Shown in pieces: positions 44,278-52,949 of a stretch of DNA of 64,000 nt. The notes below the pieces were generated by a model, which had not been told where the DNA came from, did not search any database, and saw nothing but the letters and a program-made list of their open reading frames with translations. Position 1 is the stretch's first letter. Each line of letters begins with the position of its first letter. The position numbers were made by a program, and so were the translations under genes. This stretch comes from Streptomyces umbrinus (GTDB lineage Bacteria > Actinomycetota > Actinomycetes > Streptomycetales > Streptomycetaceae): the NCBI RefSeq assembly GCF_030817415.1, contig NZ_JAUSZI010000002.1, positions 9,300,001 to 9,364,000 on the forward strand, in the 5' to 3' direction.

Positions 44278-45273
44278 ATGCTGGGCATGACGATGAGCGC
44301 ACCGCCGGCGACAGGCGTCCGCACCCCGTGGGGAGCGATCCCCGAGCCGGTGAGGCAAGCCGTCGCGGACCTGCTCGGCGGCCCCGTCGTGGAAGCGGTC
44401 ACGCAGACCGGAGGATTCTCGCCGGGACCGGCCGCCCGGGTGAGGACCGCGGACGGCCGACGGGCATTCGTCAAGGCCGTCAGCGCCGAAGGGAACCCGG
44501 ACAGCCCGGACATGCACCGACGCGAAGCGCGGAACTCCGCCGCCCTGCCGGCCGAGACCCCCGCACCGAGACTTCTCGGAATGCACGACGACGGGAACTG
44601 GGTGGCGCTCGTTTTCGAGGACATCGACGGGCGTCAGCCTCATGTGCCTTGGGACGAGCGTGAGTTGGCGCGCGTTCTCGACGCCGTGGGGGAGCTCAGC
44701 CGCACGCTCACGCCGTCCCCCGTGGACGTCCCGCCGGTCGGAAAAGCCCTCTCGCGCGCCTTCCGAGGCTGGCAGAAGATGCTGGACGAGGGACACGGAG
44801 CCGGAGACAGGGGCGAGGGCCTCGACCCCTGGACCGTACGGAATCTTCGCGCGCTCGCCGAACTCGCCGCACCCTGGGCCGAGTTCGCCTCGGGCGACAC
44901 CCTCGCCCATGGCGACCTCCGCGCCGACAACATCCTCCTCACGGCCCCGGAGAACGCACCGCATCGTGTGCTCTTCGTCGACTGGCCGCACGCCCAGCTG
45001 GCCGCCCCCTGGTTCGACCTCCTGGTCATGCTGCCGTGCGTCCGCGTACAGGGCGGCCCCGATCCCGAAGTGCTGTTCACCGAGCACCCGTTGGGGAGGG
45101 CGGCGGACCCGGCCGGGGTGACGGCAACCTTGGCCGCGCTTGCGGGATACTTCGTCCGGCAGTCGCGGCGGCCCGCGCCGCCCGGCCTGCCCACACTCCG
45201 CGCGTTCCAGCGGGCCCAGGGCGACGCAGCCCTCGAATGGCTCAGGAAGCGGCCTGGGTCAGGCCTGCCATGA
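44278..45273 (+). CDS. Aminoglycoside phosphotransferase-family kinase (331 aa)
   Basis: APH/choline-kinase fold. 'RRAFVKAVSA' holds the ATP-binding Lys, 'LAHGDLRADNILL' is the catalytic loop with Asp and Asn, and 'VLFVDWPHA' supplies the metal-binding Asp. These are intact, so the protein can be an active small-molecule kinase. Many chromosomal members have no role in antibiotic resistance. Start candidates are ATG 44278, 44287 and 44293. Its end overlaps the convergent hydrolase gene by 32 bp. Confidence 0.85.
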   Translation: MLGMTMSAPPATGVRTPWGAIPEPVRQAVADLLGGPVVEAVTQTGGFSPGPAARVRTADGRRAFVKAVSAEGNPDSPDMHRREARNSAALPAETPAPRLLGMHDDGNWVALVFEDIDGRQPHVPWDERELARVLDAVGELSRTLTPSPVDVPPVGKALSRAFRGWQKMLDEGHGAGDRGEGLDPWTVRNLRALAELAAPWAEFASGDTLAHGDLRADNILLTAPENAPHRVLFVDWPHAQLAAPWFDLLVMLPCVRVQGGPDPEVLFTEHPLGRAADPAGVTATLAALAGYFVRQSRRPAPPGLPTLRAFQRAQGDAALEWLRKRPGSGLP

Positions 45274-45922
45274 CTCGAGGGTCCTCGCCCATCTCGGGGT
45301 GCCACTGGACGCCCAACACCCAGCCGGGGCCGGGGAGTTCGAGGGCCTCGACCGTGCCGTCCGCCGCGTGGGCGGAGGGGGTGAGGTCCGTGCCCAGGCG
45401 GTCCACCGACTGATGGTGGTAGGTCGGTACGGAGGTTTCCTCGGGGACCAGGGTGGCGTAGAGGGAGCCCGGGACCGGCTTCACCGTGTGGTGGCCGAAG
45501 ACTCCTACGGATTCGATGTGGTCGTCGATGTGCTGGACGAGGGTTCCGCCGAGCGCCACGTTCAGGAGTTGCATTCCGCGGCAGATTCCGAGGAGGGGTG
45601 TGCCGGAGGTCAACGCGGCGTCGATCAGGGCGAGTTCCCAGGTGTCGCGGGCGCGGGCCTCGGGGCCGCATCGTGGGTCGCGGGCGGCACCGTAGCGGGA
45701 CGGGTCCACGTCGGGGCCGCCCGCGATCACCAGGCCGTCGAGTCGGGCCACGGTCTCGGCGGCACGGGTGGGTTCGTCCGGTGGCAGCATCGCCGCCAGG
45801 CCGCCCGCCGACTGGACCAGGCGCGGGTAGCCGGCCGGCAGCAGTGCCGCCTCCAGTTCCCATACGCCCCAGCGTGCGGTCTCCAGGTATGTGCTGACTC
45901 CGATGAGCGGTCTGCCTGCCAT
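45242..45922 (-). CDS. Gamma-glutamyl amide hydrolase, PuuD-like (226 aa)
   Basis: Class I glutamine amidotransferase-like peptidase (C26). The nucleophile is in 'LLGICRGMQLLNVALGG', and the His/Glu are in 'VLGVQWHPEMGEDPR'. 'GGPDVDPSRYG' is typical of PuuD. It cleaves gamma-glutamyl amides such as gamma-glutamyl-GABA. It is in the same block as a GlnA4-like ligase, an aldehyde dehydrogenase and an SDR. Inferred role: releasing glutamate at the end of a gamma-glutamylated amine pathway. ATG 45922 is the start. Confidence 0.9.
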   Translation of the reverse strand: MAGRPLIGVSTYLETARWGVWELEAALLPAGYPRLVQSAGGLAAMLPPDEPTRAAETVARLDGLVIAGGPDVDPSRYGAARDPRCGPEARARDTWELALIDAALTSGTPLLGICRGMQLLNVALGGTLVQHIDDHIESVGVFGHHTVKPVPGSLYATLVPEETSVPTYHHQSVDRLGTDLTPSAHAADGTVEALELPGPGWVLGVQWHPEMGEDPRVMAGLTQAAS

Positions 45923-46035
45923 CCCCACGCTCCCTGTTTCTCGTGCGCCCCTCGGGAGGAGGCTAATAGACCGACCCCATACCTTTACAGGGGTGGCTTG
46001 ATCGGATCTTGTCCGAGACCGCCTCGCACACGTTC

Positions 46036-46770
46036 CTATGCCAGGAAGCCGCGCAGGAGTGCCGCCGTGCCCGCGCAGTGTTCGCGCATCATTTCCCGGG
46101 CTCCGTCGGCGTCCCCGTCCAGCACCGCCTCGACCAGTGCCTCGTGCTGGCGCTGTGAGTGCTCCAGGTTCCGGACCAGGAGGGGGATGCAGTCGAGCAG
46201 GTCGTTCACGCTGGCGCGCACGGCCGCGTACTGGGCGGTGAGCGTCGGTGAACCGCACAGCTCGGCGAGGGTGAGGTGCAGGAGGGTGTCCAGGCGGCGG
46301 TAGTCCGCCAGAGGGGCGTCCTGGGTGCGGGCCAGAGCCTCGCGCAGGCGGGCCGACTGGGCGGGGGACAGGCCGTGTGCGGCGCAGAGGCCCGCCGCGC
46401 CCACCTCCAGGACCTCGCGGAAGCGCAGCACGTCCTCTATGTCGACCTCGTCGATCCGGCGGCGCAGCTCCGCCTCGCCGGGGGCGTCGGTTCGGGGGAG
46501 GACGAACGTGCCGCCGTAGCGACCGCGTCTCGACTCGACCAGACCCTGGTCCTGGAGGACCTTCAGAACCTCGCGCAGCGTCACCCGGCTGATCCCGAGC
46601 CGGTCCGCCAACTCCCGTTCCGCGGGCAGTCGTTCACCCCCGGGGACCAGGCCGAGCCGGACGACCTGGAGGATCTGCTCCAGGGCCTCCTCGAAGCCGT
46701 TGCCCGCGCGCACCGGGCGCAGCACCGGCGTCAGCCGGTCGTTCAGTTCGTCTGGATCCGGCTGCGACAT
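46036..46770 (-). CDS. FadR-type GntR regulator (244 aa)
   Basis: Winged helix at residues ~20-90: 'VRLGLVPGGERLPAERELAD' and 'LGISRVTLREVLKVLQDQGL'. The C-terminal FCD domain has 'LRFREVLEVGAAGLCAAHGL' and 'YRRLDTLLHLTLAELCGSPT', with the acidic/His residues that bind metal or ligand. It is divergent from the GlnA4-like gene with two 12-bp direct repeats in the 77-bp gap. It probably represses the ligase-dehydrogenase operon and the neighbouring hydrolase. Confidence 0.9.
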   Translation of the reverse strand: MSQPDPDELNDRLTPVLRPVRAGNGFEEALEQILQVVRLGLVPGGERLPAERELADRLGISRVTLREVLKVLQDQGLVESRRGRYGGTFVLPRTDAPGEAELRRRIDEVDIEDVLRFREVLEVGAAGLCAAHGLSPAQSARLREALARTQDAPLADYRRLDTLLHLTLAELCGSPTLTAQYAAVRASVNDLLDCIPLLVRNLEHSQRQHEALVEAVLDGDADGAREMMREHCAGTAALLRGFLA

Positions 46771-46794
46771 CTGGCCGTGCCCCCTTCCCAAGCA

Positions 46795-46826
46795 ATGGTT
46801 CTCGGCAATACCTTATGGCTCTCGGC
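46795..46826. promoter_or_regulatory. Direct repeats between GntR and GlnA4-like genes
   Basis: ATGGTTCTCGGC at 46795-46806 and ATGGCTCTCGGC at 46815-46826 match at 11 of 12 bases with a 20-bp period, about two helical turns. They are candidate sites for the GntR regulator. Confidence 0.5.
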
Positions 46827-46847
46827 TGACCGAAGGAGGCATTTCCC

Positions 46848-48212
46848 GTGGCAGACCGCACACCACCCCTCAGTGTCGAGGAGCTGCACGCCCTCGTCGC
46901 GAGCGGGGAGATCGACACGGTCGTCCTGGCCTTCCCGGACATGCAGGGGCGGCTCCAGGGCAAGCGGTTCGCCGCGCGTTTCTTCCTCGACGAGGTCCTG
47001 CACCACGGTACGGAGGGCTGCAACTACCTCCTCGCCGTCGACACCGACATGAACACCGTCGACGGATACGAGATGTCGTCCTGGGAGCGCGGGTACGGCG
47101 ACTTCGCCATGCATCCGGACCTGAGTACGTTGCGTCGTGTTCCGTGGAACGCGGGTACGGCGATGCTCATCGCCGACCTCGCCTGGGACAACGGCTCGCC
47201 CGTCGTGGCCGCGCCCCGCCAGATCCTCCGGCGCCAGCTTGAGCGGCTCGCCGAGCACGGATTCACCGCGCAGGTGGGGACCGAGCTGGAGTTCATCGTC
47301 TTCAAGGACACCTACGAGCAGGCCTGGGACGCGAACTATCGGGGGCTCACGCCCGCCAATCAGTACAACATCGATTATTCGGTGCTCGGGACCGGGCGGA
47401 TCGAGCCCCTGTTGCGCAGAATCCGCAATGAGATGGGCGCCGCCGGGCTGATCGTCGAGTCCGCCAAGGGCGAGTGCAATCCCGGGCAGCACGAGATCGC
47501 GTTCAAGTACGACGAGGCCCTGGTCACCTGCGACCAGCACGCCATCTACAAGACCGGGGCCAAGGAGATCGCCTCCCAGGAAGGTGTCTCGCTCACCTTC
47601 ATGGCCAAGTACAACGAGCGCGAGGGCAACTCCTGCCACATCCACCTCTCGCTCGCCGACGTCGACGGCACCAATGCCATGGCGGGCGACGGGGAGGGCG
47701 GGATGTCGCAGGTCATGCGGTACTTCCTCGCCGGACAGCTCGCCGCGCTCCGGGACTTCTCGCTGCTGTACGCGCCCAACATCAACTCGTACAAGCGGTT
47801 CCAGCCCGGGTCGTTCGCGCCGACAGCCGTGGCCTGGGGGTACGACAACCGCACCTGTGCGCTGCGGGTGGTCGGGCACGGTCGCTCGATGCGGTTCGAG
47901 AACCGGCTTCCGGGTGGCGATGTCAATCCGCACCTCGCCGTCGCGGGGCTCGTCGCGGCCGGGCTGTACGGCATCGAGCAGAAGCTGGAGCTGCCGGAGG
48001 CATGTACCGGGAACGCGTACACCTCGGGCTACGAGCACGTGCCCACCACGCTGCACGAGGCCGCCGAGATCTGGGAGAACAGCGCCATCGCCAAGGCCGC
48101 CTTCGGCGACGAGGTGGTCGCGCACTACCGCAACATGGCGCGCGTCGAACTGGACGCCTTCGACGCCGCGGTGACCGACTGGGAGCTCCGCCGCTCCTTC
48201 GAACGTCTGTGA
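46848..48212 (+). CDS. glnA4: Glutamine synthetase-like gamma-glutamylamide ligase (GlnA4-like, 454 aa)
   Basis: GS beta-grasp and catalytic domains: 'VGTELEFIVFKDTYEQAWDA' with metal-binding Glu, 'ECNPGQHEIAFKYDEALVTC', 'NSCHIHLSLADVDGTNAMAG' and 'FENRLPGGDVNPHLAVAGL'. Length matches the GSI-gamma/PuuA group, not canonical GlnA. The neighbourhood (GntR, PuuD-like hydrolase, aldehyde dehydrogenase, SDR) is that of S. coelicolor GlnA4, known to glutamylate ethanolamine. Substrate assignment here is by analogy. The start is GTG 46848 after AGGAGG. Its stop overlaps the next gene by 4 bp. Confidence 0.87.
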   Translation: MADRTPPLSVEELHALVASGEIDTVVLAFPDMQGRLQGKRFAARFFLDEVLHHGTEGCNYLLAVDTDMNTVDGYEMSSWERGYGDFAMHPDLSTLRRVPWNAGTAMLIADLAWDNGSPVVAAPRQILRRQLERLAEHGFTAQVGTELEFIVFKDTYEQAWDANYRGLTPANQYNIDYSVLGTGRIEPLLRRIRNEMGAAGLIVESAKGECNPGQHEIAFKYDEALVTCDQHAIYKTGAKEIASQEGVSLTFMAKYNEREGNSCHIHLSLADVDGTNAMAGDGEGGMSQVMRYFLAGQLAALRDFSLLYAPNINSYKRFQPGSFAPTAVAWGYDNRTCALRVVGHGRSMRFENRLPGGDVNPHLAVAGLVAAGLYGIEQKLELPEACTGNAYTSGYEHVPTTLHEAAEIWENSAIAKAAFGDEVVAHYRNMARVELDAFDAAVTDWELRRSFERL

Positions 48213-49600
48213 GGCCGAAGTTGTCGCACCTGCACGAACTGGTAGTTCTCAACCCGGCGACGGAGGAGGTCATCGCCACCGTCCCGGGCGCCACCCCCGA
48301 GGACGTCGACGCCGCGGTCGTACGGGCGGAAAAGGCACAGATCCGATGGGCCGCTCTCGCACCCGGTGAGCGGGCCCGGCTGCTGCGTCGGTTCGCCGTC
48401 GTTGTCGATGAACATCTGGAAGAACTCGCCCAGTTGGAGGTCCGCGAGGCCGGGCACGTCATCGGCAACGCCCGCTGGGAGGCGGGCAACGTCCGTGATC
48501 TGCTCGACTACGCGGCCGGGGGAGTGGAGCGGTTGACCGGCCGCCAGATCCCGGTCGCCGGCGGCCTGGACATCACGATCCTCGAACCGCTCGGCGTCGT
48601 CGGGATCATCGCCCCCTGGAACTTCCCGATGCCCATCGCCGCGTGGGGGACGGCTCCGGCGCTCGCGGCGGGCAACGCGGTCATCCTCAAGCCCGCCGAG
48701 ACGACCCCGCTGACGGCTCTTCGGCTGGCCGAACTCGCCCTGGAGGCGGGCCTGCCCGAGCACCTCTTCCAGGTGCTCCCGGGCGCCGGCCCTGTCACCG
48801 GCAACGCACTGGTCGAACACCCCGGGGTCGCGAAGATCGTCTTCACGGGGTCAACGACTGTGGGCAAACAGGTGTTGGCGAAGGGCTCCGCGCTTCTCAA
48901 GCGCGTCACCCTCGAACTCGGCGGCAAGAGCCCCAACATCGTCTTCGCCGACGCCGACATCGAGGCCGCCGCGGCCGCCACCCCCATGTCCTTCCTCGAC
49001 AACTCCGGCCAGGACTGCTGCGCCCGCACCCGCGTCCTCGTCCAGCGGTCCGCGTACGACCGCTTCCTCGAACTCCTCGCTCCGGCGATCGAGTCCGTCG
49101 TCGTCGGCGACCCGGCCGACGAGAAGACAGCCATGGGCCCGCTGATCTCCAGGTCCCAACTGGAGCGCGTACGGTCGTACGTCACCGATGACTTGAGCGG
49201 CATCCGGGGCACCGCCCCCGAAGGCCCCGGTTTCTGGTTCCCGCCCACCGTTCTGACCGGAATCGAGTCCCACGCGCGCGTGGCCGTCGAGGAGGTCTTC
49301 GGACCGGTCGCAGTCGTCCTCCCCTTCGAGGACGAGGCCGACGCGATCCGCCTCGCCAACGCCACCGAGTACGGCCTGTCCGGTTCCATCTGGACCCGGG
49401 ACGTGGGCCGCGCCCTGCGCGTCTCCAGCGCCGTCCGCGCCGGGAACCTGTCCGTCAACTCCCACTCCAGCGTCCGCTACTGGACCCCCTTCGGCGGCTT
49501 CAAGCAGTCGGGCATCGGCCGCGAACTCGGCCCGGACGCCCTGGCCGCCTTCACCGAGACCAAGAACGTCTTCATCAGCACGGAGGGCCCCGCACAGTGA
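48209..49600 (+). CDS. Aldehyde dehydrogenase (463 aa)
   Basis: NAD(P)-binding and catalytic motifs: 'APWNFPMPIAAWGTAPALAA', 'ILKPAETTP', 'FTGSTTVGKQV', Glu in 'TLELGGKSPN' and Cys in 'NSGQDCCARTR'. It would oxidise an aldehyde such as a gamma-glutamylated aldehyde made from an amine. GTG 48209 overlaps the ligase stop (GTGA) and TTG 48221 is an alternative start after GAGG. It overlaps the SDR gene by 4 bp, so ligase, dehydrogenase and SDR form one operon. Confidence 0.92.
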   Translation: MRPKLSHLHELVVLNPATEEVIATVPGATPEDVDAAVVRAEKAQIRWAALAPGERARLLRRFAVVVDEHLEELAQLEVREAGHVIGNARWEAGNVRDLLDYAAGGVERLTGRQIPVAGGLDITILEPLGVVGIIAPWNFPMPIAAWGTAPALAAGNAVILKPAETTPLTALRLAELALEAGLPEHLFQVLPGAGPVTGNALVEHPGVAKIVFTGSTTVGKQVLAKGSALLKRVTLELGGKSPNIVFADADIEAAAAATPMSFLDNSGQDCCARTRVLVQRSAYDRFLELLAPAIESVVVGDPADEKTAMGPLISRSQLERVRSYVTDDLSGIRGTAPEGPGFWFPPTVLTGIESHARVAVEEVFGPVAVVLPFEDEADAIRLANATEYGLSGSIWTRDVGRALRVSSAVRAGNLSVNSHSSVRYWTPFGGFKQSGIGRELGPDALAAFTETKNVFISTEGPAQ

Positions 49601-50388
49601 GCGCATCGACCGACGACATCATCTGCCGCCGCCTGGTCGGCCGCACCGCCGTCATCACCGGGGCCGGCAGCGGCATCGGCCTCGCCACCGCACGCCGGCT
49701 CGCCTCCGAGGGCGCCCACGTCGTCTGCGGCGACGTCGACGAGGCCCGCGGCAAGGCGGCGGCCGAGGAGATCGGCGGCATCTTCGTGAAGGTCGACGTC
49801 ACCGACCCCGAGCAGGTCGACGCGCTGTTCAAGACCGCGTTCGACACGTACGGGTCCGTCGACATCGCCTTCAACAACGCGGGCATCTCGCCGCCCGACG
49901 ACGACTCGATCCTGGAGACGGGCCTGGAGGCCTGGAAGCGCGTCCAGGAGGTCAACCTCACGTCGGTGTACCTGTGCTGCAAGGCCGCGATCCCCTACAT
50001 GCGGCAGCAGGGCAGGGGGTCGATCATCAACACCGCGTCGTTCGTGGCCCGGATGGGCGCCGCGACCTCGCAGATCTCGTACACGGCCTCCAAGGGCGGA
50101 GTTCTCGCCATGTCCCGTGAACTGGGCGTGCAGTTCGCCCGGGAGGGCATCCGCGTGAACGCGCTGTGCCCGGGGCCGGTCAACACGCCTCTCCTCCAGG
50201 AACTGTTCGCCAAGGATCCGGAGCGGGCCGCGCGCCGCCTCGTACACATCCCGGTCGGGCGGTTCGCGCAGGCCGAGGAGATCGCCGCGGCGGTCGCGTT
50301 CCTCGCCAGCGACGACTCCTCGTTCGTGAACGCCACGGACTTCCTGGTGGACGGCGGGATCTCCGGCGCGTACGTCACGCCTCTGTAG
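49597..50388 (+). CDS. Short-chain dehydrogenase/reductase (263 aa)
   Basis: Classical SDR: 'TGAGSGIGLA' for the dinucleotide, 'NNAGISPPDD', catalytic Ser in 'INTASFVARMG', and 'YTASKGG' with Tyr and Lys. The C-terminus 'NATDFLVDGGISGAYV' is typical. Probably NAD-dependent oxidation of an alcohol in the amine pathway, for example oxidation of the hydroxyl of gamma-glutamylethanolamide before the aldehyde dehydrogenase. GTG 49597 overlaps the previous stop. Confidence 0.92.
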   Translation: MSASTDDIICRRLVGRTAVITGAGSGIGLATARRLASEGAHVVCGDVDEARGKAAAEEIGGIFVKVDVTDPEQVDALFKTAFDTYGSVDIAFNNAGISPPDDDSILETGLEAWKRVQEVNLTSVYLCCKAAIPYMRQQGRGSIINTASFVARMGAATSQISYTASKGGVLAMSRELGVQFAREGIRVNALCPGPVNTPLLQELFAKDPERAARRLVHIPVGRFAQAEEIAAAVAFLASDDSSFVNATDFLVDGGISGAYVTPL

Positions 50389-50480
50389 GCCGGTCCGGGA
50401 GACGCCCGTGTGCCGGGGCCCGGCCCCTTGGGAGCGCGTCCGGGAGTGCGTCACTTCGGCCGCGGGCCGTCCGTGGCCGG

Positions 50481-50502
50481 TCGCGCGGTTCCCCGCGCCC
50501 CT
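50481..50502 (-). repeat. Dispersed GC-rich element, reverse copy
   Basis: Reverse complement of AGGGGCGCGGGGAACCGCGC then GA, 21 of 22 bases identical to the copies at 34334 and 56435. It lies after the SDR gene. Confidence 0.85.
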
Positions 50503-50553
50503 GCGGGGCACGGTGGCGCACCGGAGTTCGCCGAAGCCGCCTAGAGTGCCGGG

Positions 50554-51519
50554 ATGAGCATGACGCCCCCTCCCGGGTGGTACCGGGACCCCTCCGCCCC
50601 GCACGTGGAGCGCTGGTGGGACGGGACCGCCTGGACCGAACACCGGCGCTCACCCGAGGCGACGACGCCCCAACAGCCGTACGCGCAGCCGCAGTTCACG
50701 CCATCGACGCCGACGGTTCCGCTCGGGACCGGCGGCTCCGGCGCCTCCGGCGGCTCCGGACGCGCGAAGGCGATCGCCCTCACCGCCGCGGCGGTCGTGC
50801 TGGTCGCCGCGATCGTCACGGGCGCCGTCGTCCTGAGAGGGGACGACGGCGACCCGCAGACGCAGACCGCGCCGACGCCCACGTCGTCCGCGCCCACGAG
50901 CGCCGAGCCCTCGCCCTCGGAGTCCAGCTCCGAACCGTCCGCCGACGACCCCTCCGTCGTCGTGGACGAGCTCAACGGCATCACCCTGCCGCTTCTCGAC
51001 GGCTGGGCCAGACCCCAGAGCGTCACCGAGACCGACATCATGATGACCACGTCCGGGACGTACGACTGCCCGGGCGACGACGGCCTCTGCCGCCACGGCA
51101 CGGTCATCTCGCGCACGGTCACCTCGAACGACGAGAAGTCCCCCGAGACCCTGGCCAAGGACGACATATCCGAGGCCGCCGACCGCGCCTACGACCGCAA
51201 CAAGGTCAACCAGCGCCCCTTCCACGGCATCACCTCCCACGAGGTGGTCGAGCAGGGGTCGGTGGCGGTCGCCGGCCGCACCGGGTACTTCGTGCGCTGG
51301 CGCGTCAAGACGGAGGCGGGGCCCGGAGGTTACGTCCAGTCGATGGCGTTCCCGTCCAGCGTCGGCTCGGAGTCGATGGTCATGGTGCGGTACGCCTTCG
51401 ACGCGGGCGAGGAGGGGCCGCCCCTCGCCGACATGGACCGGATCACCAAGGGGATCCGGCCGGTTGGCGACGAGGGCACGGGCGGCGGAGTGGGCAGCAG
51501 CATCGGCCCCACCGGGTAA
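50554..51519 (+). CDS. DUF2510 membrane-anchored protein (321 aa)
   Basis: The N-terminal DUF2510 motif 'PPGWYRDPSAPHVERWWDGT' then 'AWTEHR' is followed by a Gly/Ser linker, one membrane helix (~72-92, 'AIALTAAAVVLVAAIVTGAV'), an acidic Ser/Pro/Thr stretch and an external domain of ~190 residues. That domain has two Cys in 'YDCPGDDGLCRHGTV', likely a disulfide. Function unknown. The topology suggests a cell-surface protein. ATG 50554 or 50560 may start it. Confidence 0.8.
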   Translation: MSMTPPPGWYRDPSAPHVERWWDGTAWTEHRRSPEATTPQQPYAQPQFTPSTPTVPLGTGGSGASGGSGRAKAIALTAAAVVLVAAIVTGAVVLRGDDGDPQTQTAPTPTSSAPTSAEPSPSESSSEPSADDPSVVVDELNGITLPLLDGWARPQSVTETDIMMTTSGTYDCPGDDGLCRHGTVISRTVTSNDEKSPETLAKDDISEAADRAYDRNKVNQRPFHGITSHEVVEQGSVAVAGRTGYFVRWRVKTEAGPGGYVQSMAFPSSVGSESMVMVRYAFDAGEEGPPLADMDRITKGIRPVGDEGTGGGVGSSIGPTG

Positions 51520-51560
51520 CCGACTCCGGCCTGCCCGGCAGGCCGTCTGTCGGCCGTCGG

Positions 51561-52763
51561 CTAGAGGAACGTGTGGCCTTCCCCTCGGTAGGTCGGGACC
51601 GTCGCCGTCACCGCGTCGCCCTCCACGAGCTGCAGCACGTCGAACCGCTCGCACAGTTCCCCGGCCTTCGCGTGCCGGAACCACACCTTGTCGCCGATCA
51701 GCAGATCGTCCGCGGGCGAGCCGAGCAGCGGCGTCTGCACCTCGCCGGCCCCCTCCTGGGCGTCGTACCGCAGCCCCTCGGGCAGATACGGCACGGGCGA
51801 CCGGTCGGCACCCGCGGCACCCGACGCCGGATAGCCGCCGCCGAGGACGGTCACCACACCCACCCCCGGCCTGCGCACGACGGGCTGCGCGAAGAGCGCG
51901 GCCGGACGCCCGCTGAACGACGTGTAGTTGTCGAAGAGCCGTGGCTGGTACAGCCCGGACCCGGCCGCGATCTCGGTCACCGACTCCTCGGCCGCGGTGT
52001 GCTGGACGCTGCCCGTGCCACCGCCGTTGACGAACTCCAGGTCCGGCACGACGGCCCGGACAGCCCGCACGACGTCCGCACGGCGCTGCGCCAGCTCCTT
52101 GCGGGCCGTGGCCTGCATCAGCCGGATCGCACGCGACCGCAGCGGCCGCCCCTGCAGGGAGTCGCCCACCCCCGCGATGTGCCCCTCGTACGCCATGATC
52201 CCGACGAGCCGGAAACCGGGCCGACGAGCGACCGTACGAGCCATCTCGGCGACCTGGGCGGGGGAGTGCAGCGGCGAACGGCGGGCGCCGACCCGGACCC
52301 GGCCGCCGAGCATCTTCAGCGCGGTGTCCAACTCCAGGCACACACGCACCTCTTCGCGTCCGCCGTCCCGGGCGTCGTCGATCAGCCTCAGCTGCGCCGG
52401 ATCGTCGACCATGACCGTCACGGCGGCCGCGAGCTTCGGATCGGCGGCGAGCTCCGCGTACGCCTTGCGGTCCGCGGACGGGTACGCGAGCAGTACGTCC
52501 TCGAAACCGGAGCGCGCCAGCCACAGCGACTCGGCGAGCGTGAACGACATGATCCCGGCGAAGCCGTCCCGGGCCAGCACGCGTTCGAGCAGCGCACGGC
52601 ACCGTACGGACTTGCTCGCGACGCGTACGGGCTTGCCTGCCGCCCTCCGTACGAGATCCTCCGCGTTGGCGTCGAAGGCCTCCAAGTCCACGATGGCGAC
52701 GGGTGCGTCTAGGTGAGCGGTGGCCCGGTCGTAACGGGCCCGGTCTGCGGCGCGGGCAGTCAT
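51561..52763 (-). CDS. PLP-dependent amino acid deaminase/aldolase-like protein (400 aa)
   Basis: Alanine-racemase-type N-terminal fold. 'VRVASKSVRC' holds the PLP Lys51, with 'LDAPVAIVDLEAFDANAEDL' before it. 'FVNGGGTGSVQHTAAE' is a phosphate-binding loop, and the C-terminal D-serine-dehydratase-like domain contains 'RPGVGVVTVLGGGYP' and the metal-binding-like His in 'GEGHTFL'. Family members are D-threonine aldolases or D-serine deaminases. The substrate is unknown. ATG 52763 is the start. It is convergent with the DUF2510 gene. Confidence 0.85.
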   Translation of the reverse strand: MTARAADRARYDRATAHLDAPVAIVDLEAFDANAEDLVRRAAGKPVRVASKSVRCRALLERVLARDGFAGIMSFTLAESLWLARSGFEDVLLAYPSADRKAYAELAADPKLAAAVTVMVDDPAQLRLIDDARDGGREEVRVCLELDTALKMLGGRVRVGARRSPLHSPAQVAEMARTVARRPGFRLVGIMAYEGHIAGVGDSLQGRPLRSRAIRLMQATARKELAQRRADVVRAVRAVVPDLEFVNGGGTGSVQHTAAEESVTEIAAGSGLYQPRLFDNYTSFSGRPAALFAQPVVRRPGVGVVTVLGGGYPASGAAGADRSPVPYLPEGLRYDAQEGAGEVQTPLLGSPADDLLIGDKVWFRHAKAGELCERFDVLQLVEGDAVTATVPTYRGEGHTFL

Positions 52764-52949
52764 GGGCGAAGCCTGCCAGACCTGATTACCGCAGGGTAGG
52801 GGGACGTTCCGGGCAGATGCCCCGGGCCTGCCGACTGGTTCCCACTCGCACAGCGTCAACCCGTAGAGTGACGCGCACGCAAGCAGGGAACGGATCCGGA
52901 GGGGATCCTTCGGCGGGCCGGTCGCCGGGGCCGAGGAAACGGGGGGTGC

